In this document: positions 44,670 to 53,308 of the stretch, piece after piece
Layout: each line of letters begins with the position of its first letter
How positions within the stretch are numbered: the stretch's first letter is position 1
Assembly: GCF_021646685.1 (NCBI RefSeq)
Contig: NZ_JAKJHW010000002.1
Location: 186,001 to 250,000, forward strand
Direction of reading: 5' to 3'
From: Pseudalkalibacillus salsuginis
Lineage (GTDB): Bacteria; Bacillota; Bacilli; Bacillales; Fictibacillaceae
DNA length: 64,000 bases
Position numbers and translations under genes: made by a program
Notes under the pieces: generated by a model
The model's input: the letters and a program-made list of their open reading frames with translations, nothing else
The model's database searches: none
What the model was told of the DNA's origin: nothing

Positions 44670-44670
44670 G

Positions 44671-46116
44671 CTAGATGGCTGTCTCTTGTTCCTTTTTAAT
44701 CACATCATGCTGGTCACATCGCCTATAACCTCTATACTTATTTTCCAGTAGTTCACCAAATTCGAACAATGCCGCTTCATTCCCGACACGGCTCATTACT
44801 TGGACCGATATCGGCAGACCTTTTGAGGTTTCACCGACCGGGACAGTTAATGAAGGCAGGCCCCATGTGTTTCCATAAGCGATATATGGCATATAGCGGA
44901 GGAACGTTTTTGAGAATGAAAAGAGTTCTTTATATAACTGTCCATGTGGCGGGGCTGGCGAATGATAGACCGGTATGACAATCAGACGATGATCAAGATA
45001 TGTTTGAAGCCGATCATCCCCTTTTCTCAAAATCTCCCTGAGAGTCTTCAATCTTTTACCGGATGGCCTGAATAATCGCGCTCCGATCATTGCCCACGAC
45101 AAGAAGGTGTGAATATCTGATCGGGAGTACTTCGATTTCAGGAACTCAACATATACACTTGGTTGTTTATCATTGACCATCAAATGTTTTCTTAATGCTT
45201 TTGCCCCATCTAGTGACATCAACTGCTGCCATATGAGCGACGACTCATTGAAAAATGGAGGCTCATCCAACTGAATGGAGAAATCTTGCTCAAAATCCTC
45301 TTTTATCGTACGGACGAGCCTGCCCGTTTGGACCCCTAAAGGACATGAGTAGAACTGAGGGACAACAAGCTCGAACGAACTTAGATCAACCGTGATCGGT
45401 TGTTTTATTGAGATGATGGAATTGATGAGCCGGGTATCCCGGACGCTTTTCCCCATTGCTCCGATCCCAAGCATCCGTTTCTGTTCTTCAAACTCGACAT
45501 AGGGATAATTACCTTCTTGTGATACCTGATCATTCCCTGATTTGAAACCGACCACTCCGTTAAAGTGGCAAGGGAACCTGATGGAGCCACCAATGTCCGC
45601 CCCAAGACCGACTGCAGCTCCACCAGCTCCCATCAAGGAGCCTTCTCCACCGCTTGAGCCTCCAGCAGTCGCTTCTAAATCCCATGGATTATTCGTCCGT
45701 CCATACACAGGGTTCTCCGTTTCTTGATAGAAACATAATGATGGCGTATTGGTCTTTCCAAGGACGATTGCCCCTTCTTTTTTTAAAAGACGGACGACTT
45801 CAGCATCGTCTTTCGCTACAAAATCCTTACGATGTACAAGGCCCCCAGTCGTTTTCATCCCTTCCACATTGAAAGATTCCTTGATACTTACCGGAACACC
45901 AAACAACTTCCCATTTGCATGTCCTTCTTTCAGCAATACATCTGATTGCCGTGCTTCTTTCCGTGAAGCATCAAACCGATCCTCTGTCATACAATTCAAT
46001 TTTGGATTGATTGCTTCGATGTGCTTGATATACGTTTCAACGGCCAGTTCAGAGGTTATTTTCCCTTCCTTTATGCGAGCAGCTATTTCTGACGCATCCA
46101 TATCCAAGATCGTCAT
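44671..46116 (-). CDS. Amidase signature family enzyme
   Basis: This 481-residue amidase has the Ser-cisSer-Lys triad K79 (PVSIKES), S154 (AGGSSGG) and S178 (DIGGSIRFP). It is GatA-like in plan, but no gatC or gatB is near, so it is probably a free amidase acting on amides or acylated amino acids. ATG 46116 lies after GGGTGGG. The C-terminal part (PYIAYGNTWGLPSLTVPVG) is typical. Confidence 0.92.
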   Translation of the reverse strand: MTILDMDASEIAARIKEGKITSELAVETYIKHIEAINPKLNCMTEDRFDASRKEARQSDVLLKEGHANGKLFGVPVSIKESFNVEGMKTTGGLVHRKDFVAKDDAEVVRLLKKEGAIVLGKTNTPSLCFYQETENPVYGRTNNPWDLEATAGGSSGGEGSLMGAGGAAVGLGADIGGSIRFPCHFNGVVGFKSGNDQVSQEGNYPYVEFEEQKRMLGIGAMGKSVRDTRLINSIISIKQPITVDLSSFELVVPQFYSCPLGVQTGRLVRTIKEDFEQDFSIQLDEPPFFNESSLIWQQLMSLDGAKALRKHLMVNDKQPSVYVEFLKSKYSRSDIHTFLSWAMIGARLFRPSGKRLKTLREILRKGDDRLQTYLDHRLIVIPVYHSPAPPHGQLYKELFSFSKTFLRYMPYIAYGNTWGLPSLTVPVGETSKGLPISVQVMSRVGNEAALFEFGELLENKYRGYRRCDQHDVIKKEQETAI

Positions 46117-46267
46117 AGGAATCCCACCCTTTACACCTTTTTAATAGATAACTATCATGATGTGAAACAATGTCATTATGGATATATACGTGAAGGCTGG
46201 GGAACATTCCTCTATTCAGACACGAAGAATCGTGATTAGAATTTCGTGTATGGCCACCAACAGAATT

Positions 46268-46456
46268 ATTCTGTTCATCCTTGAGGTAATTCTGTTCACT
46301 TCCGAGTTTATTCTGTTCACTTCCGAGGTAATTCTGTTCACTTCTGAGATTATTCTGTTCACTTCTGAGATTATTCTGTTCACTTCTGAGATTATTCTGT
46401 TCACTTCCGAGGTTATTCTGTTCACTTCTGAGATTATTCTGTTCACTTCTAAAAAT
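46268..46456. repeat. 21-bp tandem repeat, nine copies
   Basis: ATTCTGTTCACTTC-type units begin at 46268 and recur every 21 bp to 46436, with only a few variant bases. Because 21 is a multiple of three, frames on both strands stay open: NRIxSEV and SEQNNLx on the minus strand, FTSEVIL on the plus strand. No frame has a convincing start and ribosome binding site. The array lies between two minus-strand genes. Confidence 0.93.
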
Positions 46457-46485
46457 CCCTCCAGTATAGAGACAGGAAAGATTTT

Positions 46486-48183
46486 TCAAGCAGAATCACT
46501 TTTGTCTTTTGTGTAGAAGAATCGTGAAATGACAACCCCAGTTGCACCGACAATTACGAATAGAATAGCACGTACGACAATGGATACATTCGGCAAGTCA
46601 ATGAAAATCAATTTTCCGAGGGATAAGAAGATCAATATGATCCCTACGATCCGGACTGCCTGATTGTTCCGGATAACGCCATAAGCGATTCCACATACCG
46701 CGTAGACGATCCAACATATGGTCATCGTCAGGAATTGGGTGTTGATGGATTCATACTTCGTGAACACATAGCTTAATTGACTGATATACGCCAGGAGAGC
46801 GATAGCCGTCGAACCGAATAATAGTCTCCTTGACTCGTTCGGTACGACCTTATTTTCCCTTTTTGAAAGGTACGTCAACAACCATAATGTAGTGACAAGA
46901 ATCGTCCAACTGTACATCGGAGCTGAGTTCAGTTGTTCAATTTGAACGGTTATCGTATGTAATAATCCGATGATATAAACAAAGGTACCGCTCCAAAGCT
47001 GCGGTTTCAGTTTATTCGTCAACCCGATATAGATGGCTGCTGTACCTTGAAGCAACAATACAATTCCAAGTTCATGTCCTGTAAATACCTCCATGTAATA
47101 AAACAACAAACTTAGGAGAAGAATTGGAAAAACAACTGTACTTGTATCAGCGATCTTTTTGAACTGGACATAGCCGTAAACGATCGCATATACTAGGGTG
47201 ATTCCAAGCAGGACCATAACACATTTGCTTTGGTCGAACCCTTGATACATGAACCCGATTGTCGCGAGAAAACTGATAAACAAGACAGACTGCTGAACTT
47301 TCGGGTACACTATGCAACGCAGAAATGCACTTAATAAAAACAAATGCTGTAAAAGCATACCATAACTCAGTATTTCAAGATCGCCTTTTGCGGTTGGATA
47401 TACCGGCAGAATCACAAACAAATTATAAAGCATGAGTACGACAGGCAAGAGAATCATGGCGACAACATGCAATTTCGCATACTTCTTCCATAATGCGAAT
47501 CCAAGCATGATGATCGAAAAGATCCCCTCATAGCTCACGAAAAACCATGTGTTTGCCGTATCACTGTTTAACAAGAAAGGTATGAAGTAACCGCCGATTG
47601 TTGCAAGCACAGCGAGAACCTCAGATCGATGCCTGATCGCATAGATGATTCCAAGTCCAGTCCAAATAAGGTTCATGCAGAATGCGAAACCCAGTCCAAT
47701 GAATCCATACAAGACATGGGAGGCGAATGTCGATACAACAAAAACAGTTACGGATCCACCTAAAAGCACCTGTCCTAGTGCCTTCCTATCCTTCCTTATC
47801 TGAAATTCACCCAAGAAAATCAAAGCAATCCCTGCAACGAACCCAATGGCACAACGTACACCTTCATTTATTATTCCGACTTCCGAAGCGGCTTTGAACC
47901 CCCAGATGAATCCTAACAGCAGTACAAAAATGAATATTCTCGGCAGCCAGATTTGACCGATAATCCGTTCCCAATCAACCGGTTCTTTAGGCGGTTCCCA
48001 TGGTGGAATATCTTCACCAGCCATCCGGGAGTTTTCTGCGGGCTGTGCTTTCCATGTATCACCAGGAATTGGTTTGACTTCGATTTGACGATCATATGCA
48101 TTGTTTTTCTGCATTTTTTCAAATTGTAGCTCGAGTTTACTTACACGTTCTTCTAATTCTTTTATTCTTTGTTCCCCAGACAT
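46486..48183 (-). CDS. DUF2339 polytopic membrane protein
   Basis: ATG 48183 (AAGGTGAG upstream) gives 565 residues. Residues 1-30 form a coiled coil (IKELEERVSKLELQFEKM), then a Pro-rich linker and about fifteen membrane segments, the arrangement of DUF2339. The family marker WERIIGQIWLPRIFIFVLLLG begins the membrane part. Function is unknown; members may be involved in cell-surface or envelope processes. Confidence 0.85.
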   Translation of the reverse strand: MSGEQRIKELEERVSKLELQFEKMQKNNAYDRQIEVKPIPGDTWKAQPAENSRMAGEDIPPWEPPKEPVDWERIIGQIWLPRIFIFVLLLGFIWGFKAASEVGIINEGVRCAIGFVAGIALIFLGEFQIRKDRKALGQVLLGGSVTVFVVSTFASHVLYGFIGLGFAFCMNLIWTGLGIIYAIRHRSEVLAVLATIGGYFIPFLLNSDTANTWFFVSYEGIFSIIMLGFALWKKYAKLHVVAMILLPVVLMLYNLFVILPVYPTAKGDLEILSYGMLLQHLFLLSAFLRCIVYPKVQQSVLFISFLATIGFMYQGFDQSKCVMVLLGITLVYAIVYGYVQFKKIADTSTVVFPILLLSLLFYYMEVFTGHELGIVLLLQGTAAIYIGLTNKLKPQLWSGTFVYIIGLLHTITVQIEQLNSAPMYSWTILVTTLWLLTYLSKRENKVVPNESRRLLFGSTAIALLAYISQLSYVFTKYESINTQFLTMTICWIVYAVCGIAYGVIRNNQAVRIVGIILIFLSLGKLIFIDLPNVSIVVRAILFVIVGATGVVISRFFYTKDKSDSA

Positions 48184-48343
48184 CTGCTCACCTTCAATTC
48201 TGTAAAAATCCCTGAACTTTCCAACTTTCATCTATTTCCACAAATTGTATGATTCCTCCTCTTTTTTATTACGGTAATTTTTTATCCATTCTGAAGTCAT
48301 TGCAATACAAAAAGGAAAGATGTATCATTAGGATAGCAAACGA

Positions 48344-48357
48344 TGCAAACGATTGCA
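48344..48357. promoter_or_regulatory. LacI-type operator upstream of the alpha-glucosidase
   Basis: TGCAAACGATTGCA has 5-bp inverted arms around ACGA, typical of LacI/MalR/CcpA-like regulators. It overlaps a possible -35 TTGCAC. No LacI gene is in the window. Confidence 0.6.
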
Positions 48358-48412
48358 CTAATAAAGACAGTAGATAAAGAATACGTGCTGGTAATAGAGG
48401 AGAGAAATGTAA

Positions 48413-50074
48413 ATGGCTAAAAAATGGTGGAAAGAAAGCGTCGTGTATCAGATCTATCCACGAAGTTTTAAAGACAGCAATGGCGATGGGATCGGCGACA
48501 TTCAAGGTGTGATTTCAGAGTTGGATTACCTGAGAGATCTCGGTATCGATGTCATCTGGATATCCCCGATCTATCAATCTCCTAACGCTGATAACGGTTA
48601 TGATATAAGCGATTACAAGGCTATCATGGATGAATTCGGCACGATGGACGATTTTGATCGCTTGTTGGCAGAAACCCATAAACATGGAATGAAGTTGATC
48701 ATGGACCTGGTCGTCAACCATACTTCGGATGAGCATGCCTGGTTCATCGAATCCCGCAAATCCAAAGATAATCCTTATCGGGATTACTATATTTGGCGCC
48801 CTGGTAAAAATGGCCGGGAACCAAACAATTGGGAATCGATTTTCGGCGGGTCTGCATGGAAATATGACGAAAAGACAGATGAGTATTACATGCATATATT
48901 CGATGTGAAGCAGCCCGATCTGAACTGGGAGAATCCGAAAGTACGTGAAGAAGTGTATGAAATGATCAGTTGGTGGCTGGATAAAGGGATTGATGGATTC
49001 AGAGTCGATGCGATCAGTCATATAAAAAAAGTTCCTGACTTCCCGGATATGCCGAACCCGGAAGGTAAAAAATATGTTCCTTCCTTCGAAGGTCATATGA
49101 ACCGGGAAGGAATCGATGTTTTCTTGAAAGAATTGAAGCGAAAGACATTTGATCGATACGATATCATGACTGTAGGCGAAGCGAATGGTGTCAATATTGA
49201 CGATGCTGAGGATTGGGTCAGTGAAGAAAAAGGGTACTTCGATATGATCTTCCAATTTGAACATATGGGGCTCTGGGGGAAAGGAACCGATACCTCGTTC
49301 GACCTGATCAATTTTAAAAGGATCTTGACTGAGTGGCAAAAGGGATTGGAAGACCGCGGATGGAATGCACTGTATCTGGAAAATCACGATCAGACACGGT
49401 CGGTATCCCGTTTCGGTGACGATCAAAACTTCCATAAGGAGTCTGCAAAGGCATTGGCTACCTGTTACTTCCTAATGCACGGGACACCATATATCTATCA
49501 AGGACAAGAAATCGGGATGACCAATGTGAAGTTCCCTTCTATTGAGTATTACAATGATGTCGGGATGTTGAACTTTTATGAAGGAGGGATCCAAGAAGGA
49601 AGAACCCAAGAGGAATTGATGGAAGTCATCTGGACGCAGGGCCGTGATAACTCCCGCACGCCAATGCAGTGGAATGACCACGAGTTTGCAGGTTTTTCAG
49701 CCTCGAAACCATGGATGGGCGTCAATCCTAACTATAAAAAAATCAATGTTCAAGCCCAGCTGAATGATCCTGAATCGATTTTGGCCTATTATAAGAAATT
49801 AATCTGTCTCCGCAAAGAAAACGAAGTGCTCGTTTATGGCAACTATGATTTGTTGCTTCCGGAGCATCCGCAACTATACGTATATACCCGTACCTATGGG
49901 AAACAGACTACTCTGATCATAACCAATTTATGCAGGAATGAAGCAGAATTCGATTTTAACGAGATAGAGGCTGGGTCTAACAAAGAACTAGTTCTTACCA
50001 ACTACAGTGAAATCGATGAAAGCTATCATGTTGTATCGTTGAAGCCTTACGAAGCACGAGTTTATCTGTATTAA
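48413..50074 (+). CDS. GH13 alpha-glucosidase (oligo-1,6-glucosidase subfamily)
   Basis: This 553-residue enzyme has catalytic nucleophile D199 (GFRVDA), acid/base E256 (VGEANG) and D326 (ENHDQ), plus domain B and the C-terminal beta domain. The plan is that of GH13 subfamily 31. The residue after the nucleophile is Ala200. Val at this place marks alpha-1,6-specific isomaltases, while small residues go with alpha-1,4 activity, so maltose-type substrates are more likely. No signal peptide, so it acts on imported sugars. GAGGAG lies upstream; the LacI-type site suggests sugar induction. Confidence 0.93.
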   Translation: MAKKWWKESVVYQIYPRSFKDSNGDGIGDIQGVISELDYLRDLGIDVIWISPIYQSPNADNGYDISDYKAIMDEFGTMDDFDRLLAETHKHGMKLIMDLVVNHTSDEHAWFIESRKSKDNPYRDYYIWRPGKNGREPNNWESIFGGSAWKYDEKTDEYYMHIFDVKQPDLNWENPKVREEVYEMISWWLDKGIDGFRVDAISHIKKVPDFPDMPNPEGKKYVPSFEGHMNREGIDVFLKELKRKTFDRYDIMTVGEANGVNIDDAEDWVSEEKGYFDMIFQFEHMGLWGKGTDTSFDLINFKRILTEWQKGLEDRGWNALYLENHDQTRSVSRFGDDQNFHKESAKALATCYFLMHGTPYIYQGQEIGMTNVKFPSIEYYNDVGMLNFYEGGIQEGRTQEELMEVIWTQGRDNSRTPMQWNDHEFAGFSASKPWMGVNPNYKKINVQAQLNDPESILAYYKKLICLRKENEVLVYGNYDLLLPEHPQLYVYTRTYGKQTTLIITNLCRNEAEFDFNEIEAGSNKELVLTNYSEIDESYHVVSLKPYEARVYLY

Positions 50075-50084
50075 TGTAAAAAAG

Positions 50085-50197
50085 GGGGCTGTCCAGAGTG
50101 TTTGACCCTCATCGTTCTTAACAACATTTTGAGAAAGCATGGTTTTGGCGTAAAATGCTGTATTGGTGGTATCTGAGACGATTGTTTTGGGGCAGCA
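50085..50197 (+). repeat. GGGCTGTCC...GGGCAGC hairpin element after the alpha-glucosidase gene
   Basis: It opens GGGGGCTGTCC and closes TTTTGGGGCAGCAC. The inner part (TAAAATGCTGTATTGGTGG) closely matches the element at 63904. Position after the gene and a U-rich flank suit a terminator role. Confidence 0.7.
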
Positions 50198-50241
50198 CTC
50201 TTTATTTCCTTATTGATTCCGGCTTCCAAACAGATGGAATT

Positions 50242-50349
50242 TCATTTAGTAACTGCCAAATGATAAATTCCTCCGTTATTCACGCCGTTTTCCTTATGAC
50301 CGATTAGTTTCCAGCTGTAGGAATGCATATCACGCTCGAGCTCAGTCAT
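50242..50349 (-). CDS. Possible 35-residue protein coupled to the GNAT gene
   Basis: ATG 50349 overlaps the GNAT stop (ATGA), and AAAGGA sits about nine bases upstream inside that gene. The frame encodes MTELERDMHSYSWKLIGHKE and ends GGIYHLAVTK. It may be a real micro-protein or the remaining end of a longer gene. Confidence 0.45.
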   Translation of the reverse strand: MTELERDMHSYSWKLIGHKENGVNNGGIYHLAVTK

Positions 50350-50819
50350 TTCGTCAATTCCTTTCGCCATCGTCCGATCTTCCTACCATCCAACTCACCA
50401 TCACTGTATTTTTCAAAGCCTTGCCTCTCCCAAAAAAGAATGCCAGGTATATTTTTTTCTAATACCGCTAGTCGAATTTCGTCATGCCCATAGCTTTTCA
50501 ATTTCTTTTCTAAAACATCGTAAACCGGTGTTGCTAAACCTTTCCCATGAAAGTTTCCATGTAGGACGAACAATCCAATCCAGGGCATTCCATCTTTTTT
50601 ATTCTTAGGCAAATAATCGATGAGCCCAACAATATTTTCTTCATATTGGATAAACCATCGATTTGATCCTAATTTTTCACTTTCGTCATGTTCTTTTATA
50701 ATATCTGCCTCTTCCAACTTTATTTTATCGGCTGCCCAAAGGTTATATTGCTGGTTCGAGTTCATGATTTCAAGTTCTATTTTCATCATGGTTCTTGTAT
50801 TTGGTATTAGTTTGATCAT
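50346..50819 (-). CDS. GNAT-family N-acetyltransferase
   Basis: This 157-residue protein has the GNAT core: WIGLFVLHGNFHGKGLATPVYDVLE carries the acetyl-CoA pyrophosphate loop (Q/R-x-x-G-x-G/A, here HGKGLA), and GILFWERQGFEKY is the typical final motif. The acceptor is unknown. AGGGG lies eight bases before ATG 50819. Confidence 0.87.
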   Translation of the reverse strand: MIKLIPNTRTMMKIELEIMNSNQQYNLWAADKIKLEEADIIKEHDESEKLGSNRWFIQYEENIVGLIDYLPKNKKDGMPWIGLFVLHGNFHGKGLATPVYDVLEKKLKSYGHDEIRLAVLEKNIPGILFWERQGFEKYSDGELDGRKIGRWRKELTK

Positions 50820-51048
50820 CTTTCATTCCCCTAATCATTTGTAGCCTTATCATTTGTTTCATACTTTTTAAACGGCCCTTCCGCTTTTCTCCTGGCTTTT
50901 TTTATGATACCCAGGTACTCTCATCCTAATTTATCATCCTTATGCTTTTTACATGTAAAAATGGAATTGTTCTACTAACATGTTATGGATCGTGAAGAAC
51001 AAAATAAGTATGTCTTTCGTTCACTTTAGTAAGGGAGGTATTTACAAA

Positions 51049-51228
51049 ATGAACAGAAGAAATGTTAACTGGTTGCCTGTAATCGCGTCTGTAGGTATTG
51101 GTGCTGCTGCTTATAGCATGATGACTGGACAGGCTGGTCAACTGCAGAACGTCATCCCTGGTTTATCCAACATGGGTGGCATGGGCGGTAACACACAAGC
51201 CAACCAAGCAACGAACCAAATGCAATAA
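51049..51228 (+). CDS. Small DUF3918-like protein
   Basis: ATG 51049 after AAGGGAGG gives 59 residues. The N-terminus (MNRRNVNWLPVIASVGIGAA) is hydrophobic and resembles the YrzQ/DUF3918 small membrane proteins of Bacillus, followed by a Gln/Gly/Asn-rich tail (NMGGMGGNTQANQATNQMQ). A strong terminator follows directly, so it is its own transcription unit. Function unknown. Confidence 0.72.
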   Translation: MNRRNVNWLPVIASVGIGAAAYSMMTGQAGQLQNVIPGLSNMGGMGGNTQANQATNQMQ

Positions 51229-51237
51229 AGATACTGA

Positions 51238-51269
51238 AGTACTGGCTCGAATCGGGCCAGTACTTTTTT
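51238..51269 (+). terminator. Rho-independent terminator
   Basis: AAGTACTGGC and GGCCAGTACTT form an eleven-pair stem around TCGAATCG, followed by six T, ten bases after the preceding stop. Confidence 0.93.
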
Positions 51270-51381
51270 GGTTTCCATAGGTATTTCAATGGCGTTTTCA
51301 ACTGTTTTGCAAAATTCATCGATTGTTTTACAACTTAGTAAAATAGACCTGCACGTAAAACCACCCGACACTGCGGGCGAT

Positions 51382-51693
51382 TTAAGCAAGATGACATTCA
51401 AGCCCCATCGGACCCCATTCGGATTCGAACACAAAACCTGATTCTGGATGAAAATCCAAAGTCAGTTCCTCATCCAAATTCCTTTTTGTGAAGTGATCGA
51501 TATAGAACTCGAGTCCTTCTGCACGAATGACTGAATCACTTTTCCTTGAATCGTCTTCAATCAGCTTGAACTTTATCATCGTCCCGCACCCACCTTGCAT
51601 TTCAGCATCGATACGCAGGATTTTATCTGTTGCCAGCTTCAACCTTTTCAGTTCGTGGAGCGCCATTTCCGTTATTTTGAGGTGCATCTTCAT
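51382..51693 (-). CDS. HesB/IscA-like protein
   Basis: ATG 51693 or 51687 follows GGGAGGAGG; I use the first (103 residues). The fold resembles the HesB/A-type Fe-S carrier (LKITEMALHELKRL, then LRIDAEMQGGCG, YIDHFTKRNLDEELTLDF). Only one Cys lies in the usual loop, and the CxC of IscA is replaced by a single C-terminal Cys (LECHLA), as in the Bacillus YqkB group. Fe-S carriage is therefore uncertain. Confidence 0.78.
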   Translation of the reverse strand: MKMHLKITEMALHELKRLKLATDKILRIDAEMQGGCGTMIKFKLIEDDSRKSDSVIRAEGLEFYIDHFTKRNLDEELTLDFHPESGFVFESEWGPMGLECHLA

Positions 51694-51745
51694 TTCCTCC
51701 TCCCAGCTGATTCGATAAAACCGGATTTTGAGAACAACCGCTCTT

Positions 51746-52567
51746 TCACCTTTGACCAGTCGGTGTGATCGCCAAGCCACCTAATGCCGTCTCTTTCAAA
51801 GTTCACGGCATGCTTCTACCTATATCATACATCGTATCAATCACTTCGTCACATGGTATCCGGCTTTCTACACCAGCCTGCTGAAGAAAAGGCAATGGAT
51901 GTCCCGACCACATTCCGTTTGATGCAAGGTACTTCAACCAATCCAGCAACTGGGTCACGGTCGAGTCCGAGCAGGGATTTTATAGCCATAGCTGTTGCAT
52001 GGACCGCTTGGCGCTGCGAACCACCTTTCAGCTCGACGATCGTACCTGCAGCCATTGCCGTAGCTGATCCTACTTCTGCCTGGCAGACGCCTGCAGCTCC
52101 TGATATGAACGATCGATTAGCGATGATATAGCCGTGCATACTGGCTGTAAACAATCCCTTCAAGCTCTACTTCTATGTTTTTATGAAGGGAAAACAATAC
52201 ACCTGGTAAAATTCCTACCGGTTGGTGTAGCAACGATCACTTCCATCCGGGCATTACTTTCAGATGTCGCCATCGAGCAAGCCAACGCATCGCTGATGAT
52301 CGAACCAGACAGGACATCCCCAGCTTCAATATACGCCTTCATTTTCACTGCATCACCGCCTGAGATTTCACTCGGTGCTTCGGATGCGTCATTCAAACCT
52401 TCTGTTACTGCATGCTGCATTTTGATCAAGCGTTCCTTCGTCCTATCGAAAATCTATTGCTTGGATCTACCTGATTTTATTTGCTCCTGAGCGATCATCG
52501 CTTCTGCAATCGTCTTATGTTCACGTTCACAAAAATCAATCAAGGCTGCTGTTGATTGGATATCCAT
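51746..52567 (-). pseudogene. sdaAA: Decayed L-serine dehydratase alpha subunit gene
   Basis: ATG 52567 with GGAGGTGAG starts a frame reading MDIQSTAALIDFCEREHKTI, interrupted by TAG at 52456, continuing TKERLIKMQHAV and SGGDAVKMKAYIEAGDVLSG to VATPTG. A frameshift and a loss of roughly 20 codons follow. The frame resumes at GYIIANRSFISGAAG, CQAEVGSATAMAAGTIVE and DPVAGLVEVPCIKRN, shifts again, and ends AGVESRIPCDEVIDTM to TALGGLA. These are unmistakable SdaAA segments in order, with a nonsense codon, frameshifts and a deletion. Confidence 0.92.
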
Positions 52568-52576
52568 ACCTCTCAC

Positions 52577-52760
52577 CTCCTAACATCCCATATACGGACC
52601 AAATCATCATGACTGCTGATGGACAAATCGACTTTTACATCATTGATCCGAAAAATTTTGGCAACCCGCCTCCAATTGAAGCACCACCGACGACCATTTT
52701 CCGGGATCCGAGTTTCACCTTTAGGATGGCAACATTGGGATGATTGAACTCATTGTTGTT
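52577..52760 (-). pseudogene. sdaAB: Relic of the L-serine dehydratase beta subunit gene
   Basis: The minus strand reads NEFNHPNVAILKVKLGSRKM then VVGGASIGGG, matching the domain of SdaAB just before its ACT domain. A frameshift leads to FRINDVKVDLS and a stop right before the alpha subunit gene. The N-terminal part and the ACT domain are missing. Gene order beta-alpha is the normal one. Confidence 0.75.
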
Positions 52761-52811
52761 TTTTTAAATATAAAATCGTTTGTTGCCGTATGATTCTTTC
52801 TAAAAAAGAGA

Positions 52812-52836
52812 AAAACACCCACAAAAGGGTGTTTTT
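52812..52836 (-). terminator. Terminator after tRNA-Gln
   Basis: AAAACACCC and GGGTGTTTT form a perfect stem around six bases, eight bases past the tRNA CCA end on the minus strand. Confidence 0.9.
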
Positions 52837-52843
52837 ATATGTA

Positions 52844-52918
52844 TGGCTGGGCTAGCTGGATTCGAACCAGCGCATGACGGAGTCAAAGTCCGTTGCCTTA
52901 CCGCTTGGCTATAGCCCA
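52844..52918 (-). tRNA. tRNA-Gln (anticodon TTG)
   Basis: 75 nt including encoded CCA. The acceptor stem TGGGCTA/TAGCCCA, the anticodon arm ACGGA-CTTTGAC-TCCGT with TTG at 52884-52886, and the T arm GGTTCGAATCC are all intact. It reads CAA and CAG glutamine codons. No other tRNA is adjacent. Confidence 0.97.
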
Positions 52919-53041
52919 ATAACGATGAACACATCTTCTATTATTGATTATTATTTTAAAAAATATGCTAAAAAATTTCAAGAAATTTAAGGGTGAATGA
53001 GAGGCATACGTATGGGTAAATTAACCTAGAGGTGATGGCTT

Positions 53042-53302
53042 ATGAAATGGATCGATGAGATATATGATACGTTTAAATACCACTTTTCAGCTGATGAAGA
53101 GGATATGTATCCGATTGTCTATGGATTGCTTGAAACGAAATCGCGCGAAGAGATTTTCAAGCAATTGGAAGAACTATGTGATGCGGAGTTGAACGAAATG
53201 GTTACTTTATTTATACTTGATCAACTTCAGAAGAAATTAGCTGAAGAAGGAATCGGCCGTGTAACCCTTGGACAAGATTACACAGACGATTATATTCAAT
53301 AG
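53042..53302 (+). CDS. DUF6154-like small protein
   Basis: This 86-residue acidic helical protein (DEEDMYPIVYGLLETKSREE; ELNEMVTLFILDQLQKKLAEEGI) resembles a small Bacillaceae family I know as DUF6154. AGAGGTGAT precedes ATG 53042. No function is known. It converges with the small membrane protein gene, six bases apart. Confidence 0.72.
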   Translation: MKWIDEIYDTFKYHFSADEEDMYPIVYGLLETKSREEIFKQLEELCDAELNEMVTLFILDQLQKKLAEEGIGRVTLGQDYTDDYIQ

Positions 53303-53308
53303 AGTCAT

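Noticed and set aside
46268-46456. Possible CRISPR array
   Set aside because: There are no unique spacers between units and no cas genes; it is a plain tandem repeat.
46049-46489. 146-residue frame of SEQNN repeats
   Set aside because: Open only because the repeat is 21 bp. It overlaps the amidase and DUF2339 genes and lacks a ribosome binding site.
48515-49435. 306-codon frame opposite the alpha-glucosidase gene
   Set aside because: Antisense shadow of a well-supported GH13 gene, with no plausible domain or start signal.
52134-52490. Plus-strand frames across 51784-52743
   Set aside because: They run opposite to the serine dehydratase relics; the minus-strand protein similarity explains the region.
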